DNA of 47,632 nt from Ruminococcus sp. (GCA_017461395.1 JAFTYF010000039.1:1-47632); one strand, 5' to 3'; positions 8,438 to 16,172 are shown, counted from the first letter of the stretch. The notes: a model not told the origin generated them from the letters alone. A program made the numbers and translations.

Positions 8438-9553
8438 TCACTTAATTATTCTCTCTGCTATAAAGTCAGCAGCAATATGCTTTACCCAGTGGAACTGCTC
8501 TCCTACCGGCATTGCGTGCATAATAGTTTCCTCAGAAACGTAAGCCGGCTTTTCATCAACGAAAATCTTTTCTTTATAGCCGTCAGCTCTGTCGAAAAGT
8601 CGCATTGAAGCGTCAGTATCCATCCAGTTGTCGTCAGGACTGTATACGAGAAGATAATCAGAACTGAGCTTTCCTTCAAGAAGTACATTCATTCTTTTAA
8701 TGAAATAATCTCCGTACTGCGAGGAAGCCCACTTGCCTCTCTTCATCCAGATCGGGATAGAATCCATATCAGCAAACCCCATGAGAAGTGGGAAAAGTGT
8801 TACGCAGCACTTTGTTGCAGGACGCTTTACAGCAGCTCTGAATGCATATCCGCCGCCCATGCAGAGTCCGAAATCAGCAACGTTATCGCTGTCGATATCC
8901 TCACGGCTGTCTATCCAGCGTGAAATTCCCTCGAATGCTGCTTCTATCTGAGGACCGCAGCATTTCAGACCGTTCCAGATTACGGACGCACCGGCACCGG
9001 GCATATCTACGCAGAGAACTGCGGCTCCGCGTTCGTTCATGGGCTCAGCAAGCATTTCAAGCTCTTCCTTGCAGCTTCCGATTCCGGAATATGTCACAAC
9101 AAGAGGATAGTTACCTTTGCTTCCGTCATCGGGATAATGCAGATATGCCGGAATTTTTCCGTACTCAGTATCAATTTCAACATATTCGATTTTATTGGGA
9201 CATACAGCCGTATATTTACGATAGCTTTCTTCAAGTCCGGAATAAATCTCCTTCTTCTTGTCGATATCGTCTGTATTTATCATGAAGCAGGCATAGTGAC
9301 ACTGCATTGCAAGTCTGTAGTAAGCTCTTGCAGATATACGGTTGTTTTTCTGCACAGCCTGCTCGGCAAGGGTGTTATATTTTTCAATTTTCTGTGCCCA
9401 CTCGCCGAGCCATACTGTCTGGATCTGCTTTCCGCTTTTCACCTTGATTCCGTCTATTTTCTTAAGTACATATTCAAGATCAAACGGATCAGCACCGAAT
9501 AAAAGCGAGCGTGTTGCAACGGGATTAAGTAAATCTCTGATAGACCATTTCAT
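8438..9553 (-). CDS. FrsA/Ayg1-like alpha/beta hydrolase with Cys nucleophile
   Basis: The protein (371 residues) has an N-terminal helical region (about 1-125) followed by an alpha/beta-hydrolase domain, an arrangement like FrsA-type hydrolases. That group includes fungal Ayg1-type enzymes, which shorten or release polyketides by C-C bond cleavage. The nucleophile elbow is DFGLCMGGG with Cys231 where most members carry Ser; dienelactone hydrolases also use Cys in a G-x-C-x-G elbow. Asp307/308 (YSPDDN) and His355 (EQFHW) are plausible remaining triad members. The gene lies between the tautomerase and the acyl-AMP ligase. By context it could cleave, hydrolyse or lactonise an acyl intermediate; this is inference. 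Confidence 0.75.
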   Translation of the reverse strand: MKWSIRDLLNPVATRSLLFGADPFDLEYVLKKIDGIKVKSGKQIQTVWLGEWAQKIEKYNTLAEQAVQKNNRISARAYYRLAMQCHYACFMINTDDIDKKKEIYSGLEESYRKYTAVCPNKIEYVEIDTEYGKIPAYLHYPDDGSKGNYPLVVTYSGIGSCKEELEMLAEPMNERGAAVLCVDMPGAGASVIWNGLKCCGPQIEAAFEGISRWIDSREDIDSDNVADFGLCMGGGYAFRAAVKRPATKCCVTLFPLLMGFADMDSIPIWMKRGKWASSQYGDYFIKRMNVLLEGKLSSDYLLVYSPDDNWMDTDASMRLFDRADGYKEKIFVDEKPAYVSEETIMHAMPVGEQFHWVKHIAADFIAERIIK

Positions 9554-9575
9554 AAATCAAAGCCTTCTCTTTCTT

Positions 9576-9941
9576 TTATTTTTTACTGGGCGGAGTGTAT
9601 TTCCATGCAGATTCCCTCGTCATTTCTGTAAACTGCATATATACTCTGTTGGGATTAACTCCTGTATAACGCTGAATTATTTCCAGCATTCTGTCCGCAA
9701 AGATATCAAGCCACTCTTTTCTTTCATCAGCATCTGAAAAATCCCTCAGATAGCGGAATTCGCCGAAAAATACTGTATCCTCGCTCTGATTCATAAGCAT
9801 ATGAAAATCATCGAGCATTACCATTACAGCCGGAAGCGGCTTTTCGATAAGCTCTGCCATTGCAGAAGCTATCTCGTTCATGAAATCAGTTCTTTTCTGC
9901 GCTTCAAAGCGGTAGTTTGTTTTCATCTGACAAATAGGCAT
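9576..9941 (-). CDS. MIF-family tautomerase-like protein
   Basis: At 121 residues, the protein matches macrophage-migration-inhibitory-factor-type tautomerases in length and landmarks. Pro2 follows the initiator Met and would be the catalytic N-terminal base after Met removal. A TN pair follows early (residues 8-9), then KPLPAVMVML corresponds to the conserved KP...V.V strand, NPNRVYMQFTEM to the conserved RVY strand, and SAWKY to the C-terminal Trp segment. The family catalyses keto-enol tautomerisation. Its GAGGAGG site overlaps the stop region of the ketosynthase gene, so translation is coupled to it. Placement next to a ketosynthase suggests action on a beta-keto, dienol or pre-aromatic acyl intermediate (inference). 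The homology was recognised by eye, not by a search. Confidence 0.75.
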   Translation of the reverse strand: MPICQMKTNYRFEAQKRTDFMNEIASAMAELIEKPLPAVMVMLDDFHMLMNQSEDTVFFGEFRYLRDFSDADERKEWLDIFADRMLEIIQRYTGVNPNRVYMQFTEMTRESAWKYTPPSKK

Positions 9942-9955
9942 ATTCAGTTACCTCC

Positions 9956-11167
9956 TCAGCCGTTGTATCTGCGGAATACGAGCGTAGAATTATGTCCGCC
10001 GAATCCGAATGAATTGGAAATCGCTACATTTACATCTGCTTTTTTTGCCTCGTTGGGAACATAATCAAGATCAAGCTCTTCATCCGGCTCGTCATAATGG
10101 AGAGTAGGAGGAAGAATTCCTGTCTCTATCGCTTTTACGCAGGCAATGGCTTCGAGTGCACCGCAGGCTCCGAGAGTATGTCCGATAGCAGCCTTGATAG
10201 AGGAAACAGAAAGTTCCTTTGCGTGATCTCCGAAAACGCTGTGAATAGCCTTTGTCTCGTAAAGGTCATTGAGTGATGTTGATGTTCCGTGAGCGTTTAT
10301 ATAATTTACTTCCTCAGGTGAAACTGCGCCATCCTCAAGAGCCTTGCGCATTGCATCCGCCATACCAATTCCGTCTGTCTGGGGAGCTGTAAGATTGAAC
10401 GCCTCACAGGTAGCAGAAGCACCGGCAAGCTCGCAGTAAATTCTTGCTCCGCGCTTTTTAGCAGATTCCTCAGCTTCAAGGACAACAGTTCCGCCGCCCT
10501 CGCCCATAATGAAGCCGTCACGGTTCTTAGTGAAGGGACGTGCTGCCGTTTCGGGATCGGGATTTACAGACATCGCAAGAAGCTGATTGAAGCCTGTAAT
10601 AGTATCGTGAGAAACCATTCCGGATGTACCGCCGGCAATTACCATATCGCAGAGACCGCTTTCTATCATCTGCTTGCCAAGTGCGATTGCATATGCAGAT
10701 GAAGCACAGGCAGTTGAAAGGCTGAAGTTAGGTCCCTGAAAACCGTATTTCAGAGCAATAAGCGCCGGAAGTCCGTTGGGCATATTTTTAAGTGTAAGAT
10801 TGTTCCTTTTCTCGCACTCTGCGTCCTCATAAACAGTATCTATAACACCGAAGATAACGCCGACCTTAGAGCCGTCATACTCAGCCATATCAACTCCACA
10901 GTCAGTAACAGCTTCTGCAGCGGAAGCAAGTCCGAACTGAGTAGTAGCTGTTGTTGCACCAAGCTGACGCTTCTTCCAGTATTTTGAAATTTCTGTCTTG
11001 TATGCTTCATCAACCTCTGCGGCAACGGTTGTTTCATGCTCCTCAACGGATATGCGCTTGATTTTCTTCATGCCGCATTTTCCGCTGACAAGACCGTCCC
11101 AGAATGCAGGCATAGTCGCACCGATGGATGTCACAGCACCCATTCCTGTAACTACAACTTTTCTCAT
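9956..11167 (-). CDS. Beta-ketoacyl-ACP synthase II-like ketosynthase (FabF-like)
   Basis: The protein (403 residues) performs decarboxylative Claisen condensation of a malonyl-type extender with an acyl chain. The full Cys-His-His triad of the KAS I/II class is present: Cys154 in STACASS, His293 in NAHGTST and His330 in IKAAIGHTLGA. The C-terminal GFGGHNSTLVFRR motif is also typical. Length is normal for FabF. The operon has no partner chain-length-factor gene and none of the usual housekeeping fab genes (fabG, fabZ, fabK, accB), so this is probably a pathway-dedicated ketosynthase rather than the cell's main one. A GGAG site lies about 10 bases upstream of the ATG. Confidence 0.93.
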   Translation of the reverse strand: MRKVVVTGMGAVTSIGATMPAFWDGLVSGKCGMKKIKRISVEEHETTVAAEVDEAYKTEISKYWKKRQLGATTATTQFGLASAAEAVTDCGVDMAEYDGSKVGVIFGVIDTVYEDAECEKRNNLTLKNMPNGLPALIALKYGFQGPNFSLSTACASSAYAIALGKQMIESGLCDMVIAGGTSGMVSHDTITGFNQLLAMSVNPDPETAARPFTKNRDGFIMGEGGGTVVLEAEESAKKRGARIYCELAGASATCEAFNLTAPQTDGIGMADAMRKALEDGAVSPEEVNYINAHGTSTSLNDLYETKAIHSVFGDHAKELSVSSIKAAIGHTLGACGALEAIACVKAIETGILPPTLHYDEPDEELDLDYVPNEAKKADVNVAISNSFGFGGHNSTLVFRRYNG

Positions 11168-11203
11168 ATTACTTTCACTCCGTTCTGAATGATCGACGTG
11201 CGA

Positions 11204-12325
11204 TCAGACATAAATTTTGTCAAAATCAGCTTTTTCAGCTGCGATGTATACTTCAAAGCCTGTTTCTTCGTAAAGACGATCAAGCTCTGACTTCACTGTT
11301 TCATAGCCCATCGCGCTGTAATATTCCGGAAGCTTTTCTGCAAGTCCGAGAACATCAGCAGCAGCGTCAAGAAGCGCTTCTGTTTCACATCCCGATTCCT
11401 TTGCAGCAAACACGGCTGCGTTGAGTATCAGAGCAATAACACCTCTCGCAAATCCGCTTGTATCGCAGCCGGAGGATGTCTGTACATCCTTCATGTAATC
11501 AAGAAGCTCGCCGCTTCCTGCCGGATATCCATTTTCTATCCAGCTATTCATTATTTCATATCCGCAGCGCAGAAGCGACGCATTCCGGCTGATACGGAAT
11601 CCCTCCGGATTCTTAGCCATAAGTCCGAGACTTACTGTGTCAAGTACTGCAAAAGGTCCGGCAAATGGGAAATATTCCTTTACTGCGCTGTCGAATTCCT
11701 CCGCTGTCGCACCGGCTTCTCCGGCAGTGCGGATAGAATGTGAAATACAGAGCGCAAGTATCTGATTGAGATAAATGTGATATTCTCCGGCAAAGCGCAG
11801 TGCACGTTTTCCGGAAGCTGTTATCAGAGCTTCTGCCTTGTCAAGAACCTCCGGTGTATTTTCAGGGAGATAATTGAGTTCAACAAATCCGGAAAGCTTT
11901 ACCGGATAGAAGAAATGCATTCCGAGACAGCGCTCAGGGCGGGAATTTCCACTGAAAACCTCAGCGATATCAAGTGAGGATGTGTTCGTAAGAAGCAGAG
12001 CTTCCGCCGGAACTATCTTATCAAGCATTGAAAAGATATCCTTTTTGACGTTCATATCCTCGAAAACAGATTCAATAACGATATCACAGCTGGAAAGCGC
12101 ATTGTAATCGTCAGTGAATCGGAAGGACTTGCATTTTGCGTCGTAAACCTCCTGAGTGATCCTCTTGCGCTTGAGCTGTCGTGCAAGAAGCTTTTCTATA
12201 CCCTCACGGCTTTTTTCCGTATCATGCTGAGATATGACAGTAATATCTGCGTCCTTCACTGTATCAAAAAGAAGTGAGAAAATCTCGCTTCCCATTTTTC
12301 CGTAGCCCACAATACCAATATTCAT
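11204..12325 (-). CDS. 3-hydroxyacyl-CoA dehydrogenase-like oxidoreductase
   Basis: The 373-residue protein has an N-terminal Rossmann fold with GYGKMG (residues 7-12), the Asp-Ile-Val-Ile-Glu-Ser block at 81-86, the NTSSLDI motif and His137 in GMHFFYPV, where the usual motif is HFFNP. A C-terminal helical domain follows. The family interconverts 3-hydroxyacyl and 3-ketoacyl thioesters with NAD(H). In this operon it is the only visible candidate for reduction of the beta-keto group, replacing the usual FabG-type ketoreductase. Its ATG overlaps the stop codon of the upstream crotonase by one base (TAATG), implying translational coupling. Whether it works on ACP- or CoA-bound substrates is unknown. 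Confidence 0.88.
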   Translation of the reverse strand: MNIGIVGYGKMGSEIFSLLFDTVKDADITVISQHDTEKSREGIEKLLARQLKRKRITQEVYDAKCKSFRFTDDYNALSSCDIVIESVFEDMNVKKDIFSMLDKIVPAEALLLTNTSSLDIAEVFSGNSRPERCLGMHFFYPVKLSGFVELNYLPENTPEVLDKAEALITASGKRALRFAGEYHIYLNQILALCISHSIRTAGEAGATAEEFDSAVKEYFPFAGPFAVLDTVSLGLMAKNPEGFRISRNASLLRCGYEIMNSWIENGYPAGSGELLDYMKDVQTSSGCDTSGFARGVIALILNAAVFAAKESGCETEALLDAAADVLGLAEKLPEYYSAMGYETVKSELDRLYEETGFEVYIAAEKADFDKIYV

Positions 12326-13029
12326 TACACTGCCTCCGTTTCAAGAAAACGTCTGTAGAATCCAGCCGCCTTTTCAGCTGTGAATTCCTCACCCGTACTG
12401 CTGATGAAGTTTATAAGCTGTTTTGCACGGCTGAAGCCTGCCTTCTTGCCGACTACCTCGTTTGCCCAGAGAAGCTCTCCAGCTCTTTCAGCAGAGAAAA
12501 GCTCGCCGGACACAACTATATCAAAGGCATTCTGCATTCCGGTGTGAGTGATGCTTCGTGCGATTCCTCCGAGTGCCGGAAGGATTCCGAAAGTGCTCTC
12601 AGGCTGACCTATACGTGCATTCTTCTCAGCAATGCGGAAATGACTGTTAACTGCGATTTCGCTTCCCGAACCGATGCAGAAGCCGGTAACTACGCTGACT
12701 ACAGGAAACGGAAGGTCATACAGGAATGTGAAGAAGTGCTTCTGTCTGTGGTGTCCCTCAGGTATTTTTCCTGTCCTGCGAAGCTCCGGAAGTTCCTCAG
12801 AGGAACGCTCGCTCAGTGATTCAACATCTGCGCCAACGCTGAAATGTCTGCCGCCGCCGCAGATAATCATGCCTTTCCACTTCTTTTCAGAAGCAAGACT
12901 TTCCACCTCAGCCATAGCGGCTTCATATCCCTCAAAAAACGACGCTGTCATGAGGTTGTTCCCTTCAGACTGCATCGTAAGTATTAGAATACCGTCATCT
13001 TCTGTTATCACAAACGCTTTTTCATTCAT
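12325..13029 (-). CDS. Crotonase / enoyl-CoA hydratase family protein (ECH-b)
   Basis: The protein (234 residues) has the two oxyanion-hole loops of the crotonase fold, GGGRHFSVGAD and GFCIGSGSEIA, and a Glu in the QPESTFGILP helix start that corresponds to a catalytic Glu of hydratases. Length is slightly short for the family (about 250-260). The ATG lies inside the end of the upstream gene, overlapping by 8 bases (ATGAATGA). It probably dehydrates a 3-hydroxyacyl thioester or isomerises a double bond; the operon carries a second crotonase, so the two may act at different positions or chain lengths. Confidence 0.87.
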   Translation of the reverse strand: MNEKAFVITEDDGILILTMQSEGNNLMTASFFEGYEAAMAEVESLASEKKWKGMIICGGGRHFSVGADVESLSERSSEELPELRRTGKIPEGHHRQKHFFTFLYDLPFPVVSVVTGFCIGSGSEIAVNSHFRIAEKNARIGQPESTFGILPALGGIARSITHTGMQNAFDIVVSGELFSAERAGELLWANEVVGKKAGFSRAKQLINFISSTGEEFTAEKAAGFYRRFLETEAV

Positions 13030-13597
13030 CTGACTGTTCCTCCGTTTTCTGTGCCATCAGTGCGTAAAATCCGTTTGATTCTGCCGAAAGAACTGCTTCT
13101 GTACCACCCTTTGAAGCGGCTTTGAGACAGCCTGTCAGTATACTGAGCTGTCCGGATGTTCTTCCTGAGCAGATATGTTCAAGATATGATACAGCTGCCG
13201 CAGAAAATCCCTCATCATCAGAGAGAACTGTCACGAAATTCGGAGCATTTTCAGTTTTGCCGGCAGAAAGCATCTCGTATGCTGTATCTCCGCAGAGAAA
13301 TCTGTATCTTTCATCTGCTTTTGCAAAAGCCGCAGGATAAGGATTTCCGCCAAGACGCACATCAAAAAGCGACATCAGGTTATAGGAAAAACGTCCTGTA
13401 TCCTCTGCCGCAATAACTGTGATAAACGGCACATCCATGAACCATACTGCTGTCTCCTCTGAGACTGAATTTTCCATATCGTCTGCATGGACAAGAATTA
13501 CCGGCATATCGCCAAGCCTGTCCCTTTCGGCATAAAGCTCGCCAAGAGCCTTACAGCCGGTTATTTCTGTAAATCCGTTATGATTCTGAATAATCAT
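13022..13597 (-). CDS. Degenerate crotonase-like protein of unknown function
   Basis: This protein of about 191 residues sits between a thioesterase and a crotonase and is translationally coupled to both. A middle segment (FMDVPFITVIAAEDTG then FDVRLGG) can be laid over the second oxyanion-hole region of crotonases, but the glycine-rich loops and catalytic Glu residues are gone. It may be a non-catalytic structural partner of the flanking crotonases, or a fold I do not recognise. The start is uncertain: a GTG at 13606 gives 194 residues but sits directly on the GGAG site, whereas the ATG at 13597 has that GGAG 10 bases upstream. Function is unassigned. Confidence 0.6.
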   Translation of the reverse strand: MIIQNHNGFTEITGCKALGELYAERDRLGDMPVILVHADDMENSVSEETAVWFMDVPFITVIAAEDTGRFSYNLMSLFDVRLGGNPYPAAFAKADERYRFLCGDTAYEMLSAGKTENAPNFVTVLSDDEGFSAAAVSYLEHICSGRTSGQLSILTGCLKAASKGGTEAVLSAESNGFYALMAQKTEEQSDE

Positions 13598-13991
13598 CCG
13601 TACCACGCTCCATTATATCTGTGATATCTGCGGGAATCGTACATATCATGCGGTTTTCGTCAACATACGCAAGTTTGCCTGTTATCCTGCATGAACGCTT
13701 TCCTGTCGTAAGGCTGGAAATAATATGGCGGAACTTCGTGATATTCTGCGAAAATTCCCATTCCGTCGTCACCAGAACTTCCTCCATGTGTTTAAGCTCG
13801 TTCATATAGCGGATATTGTTTTCAAGGATGACAGGAAAAAGCTTATGCTCCTGTAAATGCGCAAGCGCACCGCATTTTCTGAAAAAATCCCATTTTGCCG
13901 CTTCGGCATATTGCAGATATACTGCATTATTGACGTGCCCGAAGGAGTCAAGCTCGTATCCCCGAACAGTCAGTGTATATGTACTTTTCAT
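13578..13991 (-). CDS. Hotdog-fold acyl thioesterase (4HBT-like)
   Basis: The 137-residue protein shows the signature of 4-hydroxybenzoyl-CoA-type thioesterases, YELDSFGHVNNAVYLQYAE, with Asp15 as the likely catalytic residue. These enzymes hydrolyse acyl-CoA or acyl-ACP thioesters and often release polyketide or enediyne-type chains. It directly follows the ECH-a gene (3-base gap) and overlaps the next gene. With the type II thioesterase at the operon end, the cluster has two different thioesterase folds, one of which probably performs release and the other editing; which does which cannot be decided. Confidence 0.87.
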   Translation of the reverse strand: MKSTYTLTVRGYELDSFGHVNNAVYLQYAEAAKWDFFRKCGALAHLQEHKLFPVILENNIRYMNELKHMEEVLVTTEWEFSQNITKFRHIISSLTTGKRSCRITGKLAYVDENRMICTIPADITDIMERGTDDYSES

Positions 13992-13994
13992 CTT

Positions 13995-14723
13995 CTACCC
14001 TTCGTTTATCTGTGCAAGAACCTTTTCAAACTGTCCCTTTGAGGGATCCTCAGCGCCGTCAAGAGCATTGTTCATCGTCTGGATGATGCACTCTATCTGA
14101 AGCTTTGATTTTCCTTCTGCAAGCTTCTGAACGAACTCCATACATTCCGGAAATGCATCCTTTTCCTCAGAGATTCCGGTGATAAGACCACAGTCAAGAG
14201 CCTGCTGTGCCGTTATCATATCTCCGTTCAGGCACATCATAAGAGCCTTCTGTCTGCCGAGAAGCTTCTGCATACGCTCCATTCCGCCCATTCCGGGAAC
14301 AACGCCGTGCATTATCTCAGTGAGTCCGAGATAAGCCTTAGGGGACGCTATTCTGAACTGACAACTAAGCGCGATTTCAAGACCTCCGCCGAAGCATCCG
14401 CCGTTTATAGCTGCAGCTGTGAGTATCGGCAGGCGTTCTATCGTACGGAGAAGCTCACGGGATTTTTCAAGCTTTTCAGTTATTGAGCTTCGTGCTGACG
14501 CATCGGAGAAAAGAGATACATCCGCACCATGAGAAAAATGGCGTCCTTTTCCTCTTATCACGAGGGAATTCACCTCCGGATGTTCGCTTAAAAATCCGAG
14601 AAGCACATCCTTTTCGATGAATTCCGGCTCTGTAAGAAGATTCTTCGCTCCGTTTTCAAGTGTAAGAACTGCCGTATTTTTTTCCGCATAGAGAGTAGAA
14701 ATATTGCTTGTTACTATATTCAT
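13995..14723 (-). CDS. Crotonase / enoyl-CoA hydratase family protein (ECH-a)
   Basis: The protein (242 residues) has well-formed crotonase motifs: GKGRHFSHGAD and GGCFGGGLEIALSCQFRIAS for the two oxyanion-hole elements, and LGLTEIMHGVVPGMGG with a Glu at the usual position. It is closer to the family consensus than the other crotonase of the operon. The ATG shares one base with the stop of the ACP-2 gene (TGATG). Probable role: dehydration of a 3-hydroxyacyl intermediate or double-bond shifting, possibly on ACP-2. Crotonases are also used for decarboxylation in polyketide beta-branching, but no HMG-CoA-synthase-like gene is present here. Confidence 0.88.
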   Translation of the reverse strand: MNIVTSNISTLYAEKNTAVLTLENGAKNLLTEPEFIEKDVLLGFLSEHPEVNSLVIRGKGRHFSHGADVSLFSDASARSSITEKLEKSRELLRTIERLPILTAAAINGGCFGGGLEIALSCQFRIASPKAYLGLTEIMHGVVPGMGGMERMQKLLGRQKALMMCLNGDMITAQQALDCGLITGISEEKDAFPECMEFVQKLAEGKSKLQIECIIQTMNNALDGAEDPSKGQFEKVLAQINEG

Positions 14724-15025
14724 CAGAGATTTACGATATCGTTGCCGTACTGGTAGATCTTGCAGATCATGTCAACAACGTCCTTCATTGTGTCCATAGG
14801 AGTTTTGAGCATATACTTGCCGATAGACTGAAGCTTTACGTCGATGTCATACTTTTCAGCTGTCATTTCGATAAGCTCAACGAACATAAGAGAATCGCTT
14901 CCGAGATCTTCCTGCGGATTGGATTCCATTGTGATCTCGTCTCTGTCGATCTCACATTCGTCTGCGTAATAATCAAATATCATGTCCTGAATTTCCTGTC
15001 TGATTTCCTCTGTAATCTCTCTCAT
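14723..15025 (-). CDS. Acyl carrier protein 2
   Basis: This 100-residue acidic protein carries the phosphopantetheine motif DLGSDSLMFVEL with Ser45. It is longer than ACP-1 and less similar to housekeeping AcpP (about 77 residues). The ATG at 15025 has a near-perfect AGGAGG site 8 bases upstream; upstream in-frame codons overlap the acyltransferase gene and would add a non-ACP segment. The position directly after the acyltransferase suggests that this carrier receives the extender (malonyl-type) unit, while ACP-1 next to the ligase receives the starter (inference). Confidence 0.9.
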   Translation of the reverse strand: MREITEEIRQEIQDMIFDYYADECEIDRDEITMESNPQEDLGSDSLMFVELIEMTAEKYDIDVKLQSIGKYMLKTPMDTMKDVVDMICKIYQYGNDIVNL

Positions 15026-15071
15026 TGAGATTTCCTCCTTTTTAGCTGTACGCCGTAATTTTAATAATGCC

Positions 15072-15974
15072 TTATACCTCATCGAAGGTGTAAATTCTGC
15101 CCTTTCGTCTGCTGATGCGCGAGAATTTTCCGACTGCACCATTTGCGCTTACATCGAAGAATTCCGTTACACCAAGCTCTTCAAGCTTTTTCAGCGCAAG
15201 ATCCCAGCGTATCGGGTTGAGAATGTTGATCTGGTTTTCGTGCCTGATATCCTCACCGTCTGTCATAATACGCCTGTCAAAAATCGACAGGATAGGATAA
15301 TCCGGAGCACTATATTCCCCCACTGCACAGAACTCAACATACTCTTGGGAATGTCTCTCGATCATGGGATGATGATATGCAAGTCCGATATTGAAGGGGA
15401 TCACCTTGATTGCTCCTGCCTCCTGTGCGTCAAGCAGAAGCTGTTTTACTGCATCCTCTCTGCCGGAAATCATAGTGCATATCCTTGAATTTGCGCTTCC
15501 CACGATAACTTCATCGGGTGAATATTTTTTTTCTGCGATAAGCTCGTTCACATCGTCGATGCTCATTCCGATGATAGTACCCATATCCTGCTTTTCATCT
15601 GATATACTCAGAGAATGCATAGTTGCACGGTTCATCATGATTATCTCGTGTGCAAACTCGTGGCTTACAGAGCCGAAACACGCACTTATGCTGACGATTC
15701 CGGAGCTGTGTCCCATTCCGATATCGGGAATTATCCCCTTTTCGATGTAGTATTCATACACCACACGGTCTGATATCAGGGAAGTAAGCCATTCTGCCGC
15801 AAGCCTGTCGATAGGTGCATTTTCAGAAAGCTCCTCTTTCAGTCCAAGTCTTGCGAACTCATCATGCTGATAACTGCGGTGCTTTTCGAGCATCTGCGGA
15901 GTCATCGCCTGAAAAAGCTTTTCCGGTTTAGTTCCGATGCCATTAAATAGAAACGCCTTTTTGAATGTACTCAC
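15072..15974 (-). CDS. FabD-like acyltransferase (discrete, malonyl-type AT)
   Basis: The protein (300 residues) looks like a free-standing malonyl-CoA:ACP transacylase. The nucleophile is Ser90 in GMGHSSG; Arg116 in MMNRATMH matches the Arg that binds the malonyl carboxylate; His201/202 in AYHHPMI matches the catalytic His. The N-terminal FNGIGTKP replaces the usual FPGQGAQ, so the oxyanion-side Gln is not in its usual place. It is the first gene of the operon, started by a GTG with a GAGG site 7 bases upstream, below a good promoter. It probably loads extender units onto the operon's ACP(s). Confidence 0.85.
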   Translation of the reverse strand: MSTFKKAFLFNGIGTKPEKLFQAMTPQMLEKHRSYQHDEFARLGLKEELSENAPIDRLAAEWLTSLISDRVVYEYYIEKGIIPDIGMGHSSGIVSISACFGSVSHEFAHEIIMMNRATMHSLSISDEKQDMGTIIGMSIDDVNELIAEKKYSPDEVIVGSANSRICTMISGREDAVKQLLLDAQEAGAIKVIPFNIGLAYHHPMIERHSQEYVEFCAVGEYSAPDYPILSIFDRRIMTDGEDIRHENQINILNPIRWDLALKKLEELGVTEFFDVSANGAVGKFSRISRRKGRIYTFDEV

Positions 15975-16041
15975 TTGTCATCCTCGCTGTTTTACAGAAT
16001 TTACCTCATCAAAAATATACTATATGAATAAAGGCATACTA

Positions 16042-16070
16042 ATTATACTATATATTATCATTTTTGTCAC
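16042..16070 (-). promoter_or_regulatory. Promoter of the 13-gene acyl/polyketide operon
   Basis: On the minus strand GTGACA (16065-16070) and TATAAT (16042-16047) are spaced by exactly 17 bases. The predicted start leaves a leader of about 60 bases before the GTG of the acyltransferase gene. No obvious operator palindrome was seen, and no regulator gene is linked. Confidence 0.8.
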
Positions 16071-16172
16071 CTGGTTTTTGAATTTTCTGTATATTGCAAA
16101 AAATAATTTAACTGGCTCTCTTGATATTTGTGAAAAAATTATTAATTATTCTCCTGTTTTGCCTTAAAAAAT

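Noticed and set aside
12274-12819. A 181-codon reading frame on the plus strand.
   Set aside because: It lies antisense across two well-supported crotonase/dehydrogenase genes, has no ribosome site and no recognisable motif.
5890-15974. Reading the operon as housekeeping fatty acid synthesis or as beta-oxidation.
   Set aside because: It lacks fabG, fabZ, fabK/I and acc genes, and beta-oxidation would not need an AT, two ACPs, a FabF-type ketosynthase and a type II thioesterase.
12325-15974. HMG-CoA-synthase-type beta-branching cassette (ACP, KS, HMGS, two ECHs).
   Set aside because: No HMG-CoA synthase homologue is present, and the ketosynthase keeps its Cys nucleophile.
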